From: an uncultured Desulfuromusa sp.
GTDB taxonomy: Bacteria; Desulfobacterota; Desulfuromonadia; Desulfuromonadales; Geopsychrobacteraceae
Length of the DNA: 64,000 nucleotides
Direction of reading: 5' to 3'
NCBI RefSeq assembly: GCF_963675815.1
Contig: NZ_OY776574.1
Location: 924,001 to 988,000, forward strand
Shown here: positions 54,266 through 62,928 of the stretch, piece by piece
Layout of the letters: every line of letters begins with the position of its first letter
Position numbering within the stretch: position 1 is the stretch's first letter
The notes under the pieces: generated by a model
Databases searched by the model: none
What the model saw: the letters and a program-made list of their open reading frames with translations, nothing else
Told to the model about the DNA's origin: nothing
Position numbers and translations under genes: made by a program

Positions 54266-54300
54266 TCAAGCAGACGACAAGACATAAAAGGGTTTCTCTT

Positions 54301-56235
54301 ATGGAAAAAAAAACCTTCAAGATAGGCATATTCGCTTCCAACTCAACAATGGTCGAGCACATTAAAAACCATGCCGCCACTGACGAAGAGATAGAGCCGC
54401 ACATTTCCAATCATGGTTTGGATCTAGCGCTTCCTGTGGCCAAAAAGATGGTTCGGGACGGCATTGAAATTATCCTCAGCCGTCGGGGAACTGCCCATCT
54501 TCTACGCGAGAACCTTCAGATCCCGGTATTGACATTCCCCCAGTCGGATCTGGATCTGATCCTACGACTTAAAGAGGCATCAAAAATGGGTAATAAAATC
54601 TTGTTGCCGATTTTTCGCAGCCGACTTGAGCACCTTGATGAGCTTTTTCAGGCAATGAATATCAATGTCGTACAGCAGATCTACACGGATAAAGCCAGTC
54701 TCGAACAAATCATTTCCCAAGCCTCCCAGCAGGGAATAGAGGTAATCGTTGGCGGGGGCCATTCAGTAAGTATTGCTAAAGGCTACGGCTTTAAAACCGC
54801 TGAAATCTCAAGCTCCAAGGGAACTATTGTTTCCACCATAGAGGATGCCAAATCGGTTATTATGTCCAACCGTCAAGAGCACGAAATCTCCCATAAATAT
54901 CAAACGGTTATCAACGCAACATCAGAGGGCATCATCGCCGTTGATCGCAAAGGCAGCATCTCAGCGATCAATACCAAAGCACAAAGCTTGCTGGGAACAG
55001 ATGAAAAAGAAACCTTGGGGAAAAAAATCTCATCACTGATCAAATCTCCACAAATACTAAGATCAATCAATGAACGGAGAACCATCAGCGACAATATCGA
55101 AAAAATAAACAACAAAAGTTTTGTTTTCAATCACATACCTATCATCCTGGAAAATCAAGTCGTTGGCGGTGTTTCAACCTTCACTGATGTTGGCAACCTG
55201 ATGAAAACAGAAAACAAGGTCAGAAAAAAGCTATCAAAAGGACTGATCGCCTCTCATACCCTCGATAACTATCTGCACAGCAGTCAAGAAATGAAAGAAC
55301 TTATCGCTAGAGTTAAACGTTTTGCCAAGACAAACTCAACGATTTTGATTACAGGAGAAACCGGAACAGGTAAAGAGATCATTGCACAAAGTGTCCACAA
55401 CTTAAGCCACAGAAAAGACAAGCCCTTCGTATCAATTAACTGCGCTGCTATCCCGGAGCATCTGCTTGAAAGTGAATTGTTCGGTTACGAAGAAGGGGCC
55501 TTTACTGGTTCTCGTAAAGGTGGAAAACCAGGCATGTTTGAGCTGGCACATGCCGGCAGCATTTTTCTTGATGAAATCTCTGCTGCGCCTCTGTCAGTTC
55601 AAACTCGCTTGCTAAGAGTGTTGCAGGAACGAGAGGTAATGCGGATCGGCTCCGACCGAATGATTCCGATTGATGTCCGCATCATTGCTGCGGCTAACCG
55701 TGATCTTGCTGTCGCATCGCGCGAGGGAAATTTCCGCTCTGATCTCTACTTCCGCATTAACGTTCTCCAAATCAAACTTCCCCCACTGCGTAAACGCACT
55801 GAAGATATCCCCTTGCTAATGGAAAGTTTCCTGAAGACTTCAGCAAAAGAACATAACATCACCGCAATAAAGATCCCTGCTAACTATATGAAATTACTTT
55901 ATTGCTATCCTTGGCCAGGCAACGTAAGACAGCTAAAAAACTTTGCAGAACGTATGGCCCTGCTCTGTAAAGTAAAATTCGACGGCGATGTGTTTGATGA
56001 ACTTTATGAAGAGCTACAGGAATATTATACTGGAGATGGTCAAGAAGTTACCGACGCCGAACCTGAAGATGTTCATAAACAACTGACCAAGACCCGCAAT
56101 AGCAGCGAAGCGGACTCCATCTTGCTTGCCTTAAAGGAAACTCGCTTCAACAAAAACAAGGCTGCCAAAATGCTCGGTATGAGCCGTGTGACGCTTTGGC
56201 GACGGATGAAAAATCTCGGACTTGACAATCCATAA
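54301..56235 (+). CDS. PrpR-type sigma-54 activator (PrpR_N-PAS-AAA-HTH)
   Basis: 644 residues. N-terminal PrpR_N ligand-binding domain (about 1-195; ILSRRGTAHLL is typical), PAS domain (about 200-310), AAA+ domain with Walker A GETGTGKEIIAQ, sigma-54 contact loop GAFTGS, Walker B GSIFLDEIS and R-finger RSDLYFRINVLQIKLPPL, then a Fis-type helix-turn-helix at the C-terminus (NKNKAAKMLGMSRVTLWRRM). The contact loop reads GAFTGS where the canonical loop is GAFTGA. PrpR-type N-domains sense organic acids such as 2-methylcitrate, so a tricarboxylate inducer is likely. Divergent from tctACB; probable activator of both tct and tcu. Confidence 0.92.
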   Translation: MEKKTFKIGIFASNSTMVEHIKNHAATDEEIEPHISNHGLDLALPVAKKMVRDGIEIILSRRGTAHLLRENLQIPVLTFPQSDLDLILRLKEASKMGNKILLPIFRSRLEHLDELFQAMNINVVQQIYTDKASLEQIISQASQQGIEVIVGGGHSVSIAKGYGFKTAEISSSKGTIVSTIEDAKSVIMSNRQEHEISHKYQTVINATSEGIIAVDRKGSISAINTKAQSLLGTDEKETLGKKISSLIKSPQILRSINERRTISDNIEKINNKSFVFNHIPIILENQVVGGVSTFTDVGNLMKTENKVRKKLSKGLIASHTLDNYLHSSQEMKELIARVKRFAKTNSTILITGETGTGKEIIAQSVHNLSHRKDKPFVSINCAAIPEHLLESELFGYEEGAFTGSRKGGKPGMFELAHAGSIFLDEISAAPLSVQTRLLRVLQEREVMRIGSDRMIPIDVRIIAAANRDLAVASREGNFRSDLYFRINVLQIKLPPLRKRTEDIPLLMESFLKTSAKEHNITAIKIPANYMKLLYCYPWPGNVRQLKNFAERMALLCKVKFDGDVFDELYEELQEYYTGDGQEVTDAEPEDVHKQLTKTRNSSEADSILLALKETRFNKNKAAKMLGMSRVTLWRRMKNLGLDNP

Positions 56236-56748
56236 GAACAGTTGAGTCCTATTTTCACTGACGATAATAACCCTAAAACAAGTTCCGGCAATTCATAATT
56301 CCACTGAGTATCAAGAACACAGCAGCTTTAAAAAAGTTGGTGATTGAATGGAGGCCCGAGGTCTCAATCACATTATTATCGGCAATGGGAACTATAACTA
56401 GCTACGTCAGGAAGCATATTTTTGACTCTGTCAATTTCCTATTTTGAAACAGGTAAAAATTTTCCAAAATCCAGACATTTCTATAAAAAATTAAGAATAT
56501 CAACAGGTTGAGTTTAAGATAAAAATTCCAAAAGATATTCAAAAGAGTTGATTTACCTCCTTGAAAGAGATACTTTAAAAGCGACAAGATCAACTCCCCG
56601 TTACTTGTGCGGAGTATTTTCTGAGTCAGATTTACGACAATTGACTCAAATGTAAAGTAAGTCCTGAAAACACCAACAGTAGCCGCTTACATCGATTATA
56701 AAAACAACACCCATATCTCAGATTTTTTTAGCAGAGGAGAAAATTGAA
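56236..56748. other. AT-rich gap with radC relic
   Basis: Holds the decayed radC 3' end (about 56311-56401). The remaining part is very AT-rich with no gene seen; GGAG stands before the next gene's ATG. Confidence 0.4.
56311..56401 (+). pseudogene. Decayed 3' fragment of a radC gene
   Basis: Reads LKKVGD, stop, MEARGLNHIIIGNGNYN, stop. Compare LKQVGDLMGVRVLDHIIIGNGEYV in the intact radC at 46.23-46.31 kb: same order of residues, with a Leu codon turned to TGA and an early TAG. The HIIIGNG stretch is nearly unchanged. The upstream boundary is approximate. Confidence 0.7.
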
Positions 56749-57327
56749 ATGGCGTCTTACTTGACAGGGAGTATTGAACTGGTTGGAGATATTCTGCATG
56801 AACGTTTTGGGAATAGAAGCAAAATGTTCAATGACCCCATCACAACTTTGCAAATTTGTCAGCACATCATTAAAGTCGGCATTGATAAGAGCGAATACCT
56901 CCATCCGAAAAAACAGAAAGCCCTCAAAATCGGAAGAGATATCTTTCAAGCCAACAATCTGTATTCCAGTGGACAGCGTAACGAAGCCAGAACACAAGTG
57001 GAAAAGATTATCGAAGCCATTGCGAATATTGGACCATCGATTGCGTGGCCAGATACAGTTAAAAAAGCTTACACAAAGTTTGCCAAAAGTTTCCCTGTTT
57101 CCTCCGCAAAAAACGATCTAGCCAAGACTCTGGACATTATTGACAGCTTTGATGCGATCCTGGAAGAAGGCAAGGAAAACCCCCATGTCTTTGCGCTCAA
57201 AAACGCTCTACTGGATCTGCGTGTGGCCGTTGAAGCTCAGAACCCGATTGAAATTGAGAGCGCCTTTTACAGCTTAATCGACTACTACTATCTGCCCAAG
57301 CAAGAATCCAGCCTGGTCAGCACCTGA
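56749..57327 (+). CDS. Hypothetical soluble protein
   Basis: 192 residues, largely alpha-helical by composition, no signal peptide or membrane helix, with no family I recognise. Landmarks: DPITTLQICQHIIKVGIDKSEYLHPKKQKAL in the first third, IGPSIAWPDTVKKAY in the middle, and a C-terminal tail with YSLIDYYYLPKQ. GGAGAAAATTGAA precedes the ATG. It stands alone between the radC relic and the NtrC-type regulator gene. Confidence 0.6.
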   Translation: MASYLTGSIELVGDILHERFGNRSKMFNDPITTLQICQHIIKVGIDKSEYLHPKKQKALKIGRDIFQANNLYSSGQRNEARTQVEKIIEAIANIGPSIAWPDTVKKAYTKFAKSFPVSSAKNDLAKTLDIIDSFDAILEEGKENPHVFALKNALLDLRVAVEAQNPIEIESAFYSLIDYYYLPKQESSLVST

Positions 57328-57350
57328 TCTGATCTGTTTTATGCAATACA

Positions 57351-57392
57351 TTAAGGGTTTTTACCATGCGCAACGATCGTAAAAACCCTTAA
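57351..57392 (+). terminator. Long hairpin downstream of the hypothetical gene
   Basis: Perfect 14-bp inverted repeat (TTAAGGGTTTTTAC / GTAAAAACCCTTAA) with a 14-base loop. It has no T run, so it may be a terminator working in both directions or an RNA-stabilising fold. Confidence 0.5.
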
Positions 57393-57614
57393 TGCGTTAG
57401 ATGCTAAAAGAGAAACTCATGATTGAGAATTTAGAAAAAAGCTTCAACCTCAGCCACGAAAATACTCCCGAAGAGGTGTGAGTGGTAAAAAGCGATGAAT
57501 CCTTGGCAGGTGCAGGTATTGGGGCGACCTCTTTTGAGGACTTTTCTATGTTGTGATAGAAAAGTTTTTCGTCTGTATGAAACTCGCCGGTCTTCTTTGA
57601 TGATTATTGACAGA

Positions 57615-58979
57615 TCACTCAATCCCATAATCTTTCAACTTATACATCAGCGAACGTAAGCTGACCTCCAGGAGCTCGGCAGCCTGAGTCCGATTCCCCC
57701 CGGTCTTGTTTAATGCTTTACGGATATATTCTTCTTCCAGCCTGCGAGAAGCGATTTTCAGTGAATATTCATCGGGATTAAATTCTCCGGGAAGCGCTTG
57801 CCGAATCCGCAGGGGGGGAAGTTCCAGAGCCTCTCCGGGGCTGAATATCAGCGCTTTTTCCAGGTAGTTTTCGAGCTCACGAACATTTCCCGGCCAATGG
57901 TAGGCAGTCAGATTTTTTTTTGCTGTAGCATCTATCTGCAATAACGGCCGTCCTTCACGAGCGCAAAGTTGGGTCAGGAAATGTTCCGCCAGAACAACAA
58001 TATCCTCCTGACGTTCCCGAAGCGGAGGCAGGTGAATATCGACAACGGCAAGACGATAGTAAAGGTCGCGCCGAAAACGACCTTTCTGTACCGCATCCTG
58101 CAAATCCGTTCCTGCTGCTGCAACAACACGCGTATCGATTTTTTCAGCGCGCGTTGCGCCAACTTTTCGGATTTCTCCTTCCTGGAGAACCCGGAGCAGT
58201 TTTGGCTGCAATTCTAAAGGCAGGTCAGCTATTTCATCGAGAAACAATGTGCCACCGCTGGCGATAGAAAATAATCCCTGTTTTTCCCGATCAGCGCCGG
58301 TAAAAGCCCCTTTTTTATGCCCAAACAACTCACTTTCCAGTAGCCCCGAGGTAATCGCACTACAGTTGATTGCCAGAAATTGCCCTTTACGACCACTTTC
58401 GCTATGAAGTGCTTTGGCGATCAATTCTTTCCCCGTTCCCGTTTCTCCACTGATCAGAATAGAAGACTCCGCCTTAGCTGCTGTTTGTACCAGTTTTAAA
58501 AGCCGCTCCATCTTTGGGCTTGCATGAACGATGTCCTGAATGGAAAAAATTACATCCTGTTTTGCCAAGGCTTGCTTTAACTGTTGATTTTCCTGTCGCA
58601 GCTCCTGTCTCTCTTCAGCCTTACATAATGTCAGAACAACTTCGTCGGGTTTGAATGGTTTGGAAATATAGTCGTATGCACCCCGCTTCATACACTCCAG
58701 GGCGGTATCAATACTTCCATAGGCGCTCATCATAATGATAGTGGTGCTGTTAAGAGCACGGACTTCCGGTTGCTCCAGAAAAGTCAGACCATCCATGTCA
58801 GGCATACGGATATCGGAAAGGATGACGTCAAACTTCTCTTTGTAAATAAGATTGATCGCTTCCGCGCCATTCTGAGCTTCACTGACACGGTAGTGATGTT
58901 GTTCCAGCACCAGACGCAGCATATGACGCATGGAAGGTTCATCATCAATGACAAGAAGATTGCGAAATTGATCAGGCAT
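57615..58979 (-). CDS. NtrC-family sigma-54 response regulator
   Basis: 454 residues: receiver domain (Asp in VILSDIRMPDMDG, Lys in YDYISKPFKPDEV), AAA+ domain with Walker A GETGTGKELIAKA, canonical GAFTGADREKQG, Walker B GTLFLDEIADLP, and a C-terminal Fis-type HTH (GGNRTQAAELLEVSLRSLMYKL). No histidine kinase is adjacent, so it is an orphan here. AAGGGA precedes the ATG. Confidence 0.93.
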   Translation of the reverse strand: MPDQFRNLLVIDDEPSMRHMLRLVLEQHHYRVSEAQNGAEAINLIYKEKFDVILSDIRMPDMDGLTFLEQPEVRALNSTTIIMMSAYGSIDTALECMKRGAYDYISKPFKPDEVVLTLCKAEERQELRQENQQLKQALAKQDVIFSIQDIVHASPKMERLLKLVQTAAKAESSILISGETGTGKELIAKALHSESGRKGQFLAINCSAITSGLLESELFGHKKGAFTGADREKQGLFSIASGGTLFLDEIADLPLELQPKLLRVLQEGEIRKVGATRAEKIDTRVVAAAGTDLQDAVQKGRFRRDLYYRLAVVDIHLPPLRERQEDIVVLAEHFLTQLCAREGRPLLQIDATAKKNLTAYHWPGNVRELENYLEKALIFSPGEALELPPLRIRQALPGEFNPDEYSLKIASRRLEEEYIRKALNKTGGNRTQAAELLEVSLRSLMYKLKDYGIE

Positions 58980-59043
58980 GGAATCCCTTTAGCTGAAATT
59001 AAACAACTTTGTTAGGATACATTTATTTTTAAATTTGAGCAAA

Positions 59044-59075
59044 TAAAAGGGGGACAGAATAAAATCCTGTCCCCC
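59044..59075 (-). terminator. Terminator of sucCD
   Basis: GGGGGACAG / CTGTCCCCC stem around a nine-base AT loop, followed on the minus strand by TTTTATTT, just after sucD. Confidence 0.85.
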
Positions 59076-59103
59076 TGGAAGTAAATCTATTTTTTGCAGA
59101 TGC

Positions 59104-59976
59104 TTATGGCTGCCAGATTTTCAACAGCGCCTCGGCCATGTCTGCCGGGGAATCGGCAACACTGATACCGCACTCACGCAAGAATGCTTTTTTACTGGCC
59201 GCATCTCCCTTACCGCCGGAGATAATAGCACCAGCATGACCCATCCGCTTACCTGCAGGAGCAGTGGCTCCAGCAATAAATGCGGCAACAGGTTTGGTCA
59301 TATGGTCACGAACGAAAGCAGCAGCCTGCTCTTCAGCATCGCCACCAATTTCACCAATCATAATAACCGCTTTAGTTTCGGGATCGGCTTCAAACATCTT
59401 CAGGGTATCCAGATGGCTGGTACCGTTAACGGGGTCACCACCAATGCCAACACAGGTGGTTTGACCGATGTCGCGACTTGTCAATTGCCAGACAGCCTCA
59501 TAGGTCAAGGTACCGGAACGGGATACAACACCAACGGGGCCGGGCTTATGAATATAGCCGGGCATGATACCGATTTTACACTCACCGGGAGTGATAACGC
59601 CCGGGCAGTTAGGACCGATCAAACGACAGTCTCTACCCTGCATGTATTTTTGAACTTTAACCATATCAAGAACAGGAACACCCTCAGTGATGCAGATAAC
59701 CAGATCAAGACCGGCATCAACAGCTTCCATAATGGCATCAGCACTACCGATTGGTGGAACATAAATAACGGATGCGGTGGCGCCGGTTTCCTTGACGGCA
59801 TCTTCAACGGTATTGAAGATTGGGAACCCATCAATACTTTGACCACCTTTACCTGGAGTCACACCACCGACCATCTGTGTGCCATAGTCGCGGGCGCCTT
59901 GGGCATGGAAGAGACCAGTTGCACCGGTAATTCCCTGAGTGATAACTTTGGTGTTTTTATCGATCAGAATACTCAT
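59104..59976 (-). CDS. sucD: Succinyl-CoA synthetase alpha subunit
   Basis: 290 residues. CoA-binding N-terminus (QGITGATGLFHAQGARDYGT), GVVSRSGTLTYEAVWQLT, and the phospho-histidine loop GHAGAIISGGKGDAASK near the C-terminus. It interconverts succinyl-CoA and succinate with substrate-level phosphorylation. AAGGAG precedes the ATG; 12 bp behind sucC. Confidence 0.97.
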   Translation of the reverse strand: MSILIDKNTKVITQGITGATGLFHAQGARDYGTQMVGGVTPGKGGQSIDGFPIFNTVEDAVKETGATASVIYVPPIGSADAIMEAVDAGLDLVICITEGVPVLDMVKVQKYMQGRDCRLIGPNCPGVITPGECKIGIMPGYIHKPGPVGVVSRSGTLTYEAVWQLTSRDIGQTTCVGIGGDPVNGTSHLDTLKMFEADPETKAVIMIGEIGGDAEEQAAAFVRDHMTKPVAAFIAGATAPAGKRMGHAGAIISGGKGDAASKKAFLRECGISVADSPADMAEALLKIWQP

Positions 59977-59988
59977 TGTTATTTCTCC

Positions 59989-61152
59989 TTAACCGTTGAC
60001 GGCTTTGACAATTTTTTCAGCAGCATCGGCCATGCCATCAGCGCTGACAATATCAAGCCCTGACTTTGCAAGAATTTCTTTGCCGAGCTCGACGTTGGTC
60101 CCTTCAAGACGCACAACCAGTGGAATCTTGATCCCTACCTGCTTAGCTGCCTCGACCACACCCGTTGCAATAACATCACATTTCATGATGCCGCCAAAGA
60201 TGTTGACCAGAATTCCCTCAACTTTTGTATCCGAGAGAATAATTTTGAACGCCTCGGTCACCCGTTCGATGGTTGCGCTACCGCCAACATCAAGAAAGTT
60301 GGCCGGGGAGGCTCCATGAAGCTGAATAATATCCATCGTCGCCATAGCCAGACCGGCACCGTTAACCATACAGCCGATGTTGCCGTCAAGAGCGATATAA
60401 GAAAGATCATATTGGCCTGCTTCAATTTCCATCGGATCTTCTTCTTCGTAGTCGCGAAGGTCGCGGATCCGGAGATGACGGAAAAGAGCATTATCATCAA
60501 AGTTCAGTTTGGCATCGAGACAGATGAGCTTGCCTTCAGCCGTTTGAATGAGCGGGTTGATTTCCAGCAAGGAGCAGTCAGATTCAACAAATGCCTTGTA
60601 GAGATTCATCAGCACAGGGACGGCCTGCTTCACCTGAGGCAGTGCAAAGCCCAATTTGAAAGCAACTTTACGGGCCTGGAAAGCGGTCAGTCCAACAACG
60701 GGGTCCACGGCTTCAAAGAAAAGTTTTTCTGGTGTTTTTTCAGCCACTTCCTCAATGTTTACCCCCCCCTCAGCGGAGGCCATCAAAGTGACTTTGTCGG
60801 TTGCCCGGTCAACGAGAAAAGAAACGTAGAATTCGTCAGCAATATTGCTTCCTTCTTCGATCAGAACCCGCTTAACAATTTTTCCTTCAGGGCCGGTTTG
60901 ATGGGTGACTAAGGTCATGCCAAACATATCTCTTGCATACTGTTTGACTTCATCTGCAGTTTTGGCAATCTTGACACCACCACCTTTACCGCGTCCACCG
61001 GCATGGATCTGAGCTTTAACTGCCCAGGGACCATCACCCAGTCGTTTTGCCCAGTCTCGGGCGGAGTTACTGTTGTAGACCACGTGCCCTTCCGGAACCG
61101 GAACTCCGAAATTGCGCAGAATCGCCTTAGCTTGATACTCGTGAATGTTCAT
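59989..61152 (-). CDS. sucC: Succinyl-CoA synthetase beta subunit
   Basis: 387 residues with the ATP-grasp domain (MNIHEYQAKAILRNFGVPVPEG, KAQIHAGGRGKGGGVK) and the C-terminal domain (GNIGCMVNGAGLAMATMDII, NIFGGIMKCDVIA). Partner of SucD in the same operon. GAGG before the ATG. Confidence 0.97.
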   Translation of the reverse strand: MNIHEYQAKAILRNFGVPVPEGHVVYNSNSARDWAKRLGDGPWAVKAQIHAGGRGKGGGVKIAKTADEVKQYARDMFGMTLVTHQTGPEGKIVKRVLIEEGSNIADEFYVSFLVDRATDKVTLMASAEGGVNIEEVAEKTPEKLFFEAVDPVVGLTAFQARKVAFKLGFALPQVKQAVPVLMNLYKAFVESDCSLLEINPLIQTAEGKLICLDAKLNFDDNALFRHLRIRDLRDYEEEDPMEIEAGQYDLSYIALDGNIGCMVNGAGLAMATMDIIQLHGASPANFLDVGGSATIERVTEAFKIILSDTKVEGILVNIFGGIMKCDVIATGVVEAAKQVGIKIPLVVRLEGTNVELGKEILAKSGLDIVSADGMADAAEKIVKAVNG

Positions 61153-61361
61153 TGCGTCCTCACATGGTTAGAAATAGAGACGGGATCCGTTTTTACACGA
61201 AGCCCAGAAAACAGGAAAATGGCATCTAAAAAACTGAACTTTTAGCGTATACCTGAGTTAATGGCAGGTTGTCAAGTGGTCAGACCGCTTACATGTCAGA
61301 TATTCTACATAACATTGTTGTAGAATGTGTTGCTGAAAAATCAGGGTATTTTCAGAATAAT

Positions 61362-61396
61362 AAAAAACAGGTCGGAACAAGACAATCCAACCTGTT
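61362..61396 (-). terminator. Terminator of the transaldolase gene
   Basis: AACAGGTTGGA / TCCGACCTGTT stem (one G-U pair) and a six-T run on the minus strand, 28 bp after the transaldolase stop and well before sucC. Confidence 0.85.
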
Positions 61397-61424
61397 AGTT
61401 CTTCATCAACATTCAACTACGGTT

Positions 61425-62066
61425 TTATTTTGTTTTTTCCCAATCAGCAAGAAATTTTTCGATACCAATGTCGGTCAACGGATGTTTTGCCAGTTGCGAC
61501 ATGACACCGTAGGGGATAGTACAGATGTCGGCACCGATCAGACCGGCATTAAGAACATGAAGTGGAGAACGAACCGAGGCGACAATGATCTCAGTTGTAT
61601 ACCCATAGTTGTCATAAATCGTCCGGATTTGTTCAACACCTTCCATCCCTTCATGGCCGATATCATCAAGACGGCCAACAAATGGCGAAACATAGGTGGC
61701 CCCCGCTTTTGCAGCCAAGAGAGCCTGCAGAGAGGAGAAGATCAGAGTGACGTTGGTTTTGATTCCCTCGGCACTGAATTGTTTGGTTGCTTTCAATCCC
61801 TCGGTTGTCATCGGAACCTTGATCACGATATTTTTATGGATTTTAACCAGTTCACGCCCCTCTCTTAACATTCCTTCGGCATCCAGAGCTATAACTTCAG
61901 CAGAAATAGGCCCATCCACAATGCCGGTAATTTCTTTGATAACCTCTTTGAAATCGCGACCACTTTTGGCGATCAGGGACGGGTTTGTCGTGACTCCGTC
62001 AACCAGGCCCAGGTCATGGGCCGCACGAATTTCCGTCACTTCTGCTGTATCGATAAAAAACTTCAT
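61425..62066 (-). CDS. tal: Transaldolase (small TalC/Fsa-like type)
   Basis: 213 residues. FIDTAEVTEI, GVTTNPSLIAKSG, catalytic Schiff-base Lys in NIVIKVPMT, NVTLIFSSLQALLAAKAGATYVSPFVGRLDD. This short type acts as transaldolase or fructose-6-phosphate aldolase. AAGGAG precedes the ATG. Nine consecutive C residues (minus strand) stand directly upstream of the ribosome-binding site. Confidence 0.93.
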   Translation of the reverse strand: MKFFIDTAEVTEIRAAHDLGLVDGVTTNPSLIAKSGRDFKEVIKEITGIVDGPISAEVIALDAEGMLREGRELVKIHKNIVIKVPMTTEGLKATKQFSAEGIKTNVTLIFSSLQALLAAKAGATYVSPFVGRLDDIGHEGMEGVEQIRTIYDNYGYTTEIIVASVRSPLHVLNAGLIGADICTIPYGVMSQLAKHPLTDIGIEKFLADWEKTK

Positions 62067-62079
62067 TTATAACTCCTTA

Positions 62080-62088
62080 GGGGGGGGG
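62080..62088. repeat. G9/C9 homopolymer upstream of the transaldolase gene
   Basis: Nine identical bases just upstream of the AAGGAG box of tal, the longest G/C homopolymer I noticed in the window; a possible slippage site. Confidence 0.6.
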
Positions 62089-62098
62089 TGAAAAACGA

Positions 62099-62347
62099 TT
62101 AGAGATTCTGTATTTTTTTATATTCTTTTAAACATTTCTTTGAGCAAAAATAATATTCCTTGCCATGAATATTAGCTTTAATTGCCTCACTTTCAGGAAG
62201 ATAGGTCCCACACTGCGGGTCTTCAACCATCACTTCCCCTTCTTTGCTGCGATTTTTCGGACGTCTGTTTTTTCCCGGTCGCAACAGGCCCGAAATCATC
62301 GAGTAAAAGACAAAACCACATAAAGCCAGCAATATAAGTTTGATCAT
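62099..62347 (-). CDS. Small membrane-anchored YHS/TRASH-like metal-binding protein
   Basis: 82 residues: one N-terminal membrane helix, a basic linker (KNRRPKNRSKEG), then a short domain with DPQCGTYLPESEA and YYFCSKKCLKEYKK. The three cysteines (one, then a CxxxC pair) are the pattern of YHS/TRASH-type domains that bind metal ions. The gene begins 4 bp after folK, so it may be translated with it. Function unknown. Confidence 0.72.
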   Translation of the reverse strand: MIKLILLALCGFVFYSMISGLLRPGKNRRPKNRSKEGEVMVEDPQCGTYLPESEAIKANIHGKEYYFCSKKCLKEYKKIQNL

Positions 62348-62351
62348 CGGA

Positions 62352-62876
62352 TTACCACGTATCGTTAATGCGTGTTATGCCTTCAACTTCCGGCAGTGCA
62401 TTGAGTAAGTTATTGACCGTTTCGTGTAAAATCGGGTGTTTCACCTGTGGCGCCATGTCGTTAAGGGGAAGAAGTACAAAGTGGCGCTGGTGCATGCGTG
62501 GGTGTGGCAGAGTCAAAACAGGTGTCTCCAATATCAGTTCATCAATCAGCAGAAGATCAATGTCAAGAGTTCTTGGTCCCCAGTGCAGATCTCGAACCCT
62601 CCCGGCCCGATCTTCTATCTTTCCGCAGAGTTGTAACAACTCAAGTGGTAATAATCCAGTATGAATTTCAACGACGGCATTCAGAAAATCCGGCTGTCCT
62701 TCCGGACCACCAACCGGTGGCGTCTGGTAAAGAGGGGAACTGGAGACCACTGAGACTTGCGGGTGTTCATCTAACTTGTCCCGGCCCCGACAAAAGCGAC
62801 TTAGAGGATCACCCAGGTTGCCGCCAAATCCGAGAAAAGCTCGACTCTTGTTCATCTCTGTCATAATCTGTGGCAT
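62352..62876 (-). CDS. folK: HPPK, 7,8-dihydro-6-hydroxymethylpterin pyrophosphokinase
   Basis: About 170 residues. FLGFGGNLGDP at the N-terminus, SPLYQTPPVGGPEGQPDFLNAVVEI, and GPRTLDIDLLLID with the two catalytic Asp residues. It transfers pyrophosphate to the pterin in folate synthesis. Several in-frame ATGs (62876, 62864, 62855) are possible starts; 62855 places the first strand best, but no ribosome-binding site decides it. Confidence 0.92.
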   Translation of the reverse strand: MPQIMTEMNKSRAFLGFGGNLGDPLSRFCRGRDKLDEHPQVSVVSSSPLYQTPPVGGPEGQPDFLNAVVEIHTGLLPLELLQLCGKIEDRAGRVRDLHWGPRTLDIDLLLIDELILETPVLTLPHPRMHQRHFVLLPLNDMAPQVKHPILHETVNNLLNALPEVEGITRINDTW

Positions 62877-62928
62877 TAAAGCATAAGCTTGAAAAAAAAA
62901 TCAAATGACCTGTTGATGAGAGAACCCC

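Noticed and set aside
47097..56650. The 12-mer AATTGACTCAAA occurs at the tcuB stop (47097) and again at 56639
   Set aside because: No extended homology around the two copies; treated as chance rather than an attachment-site pair.
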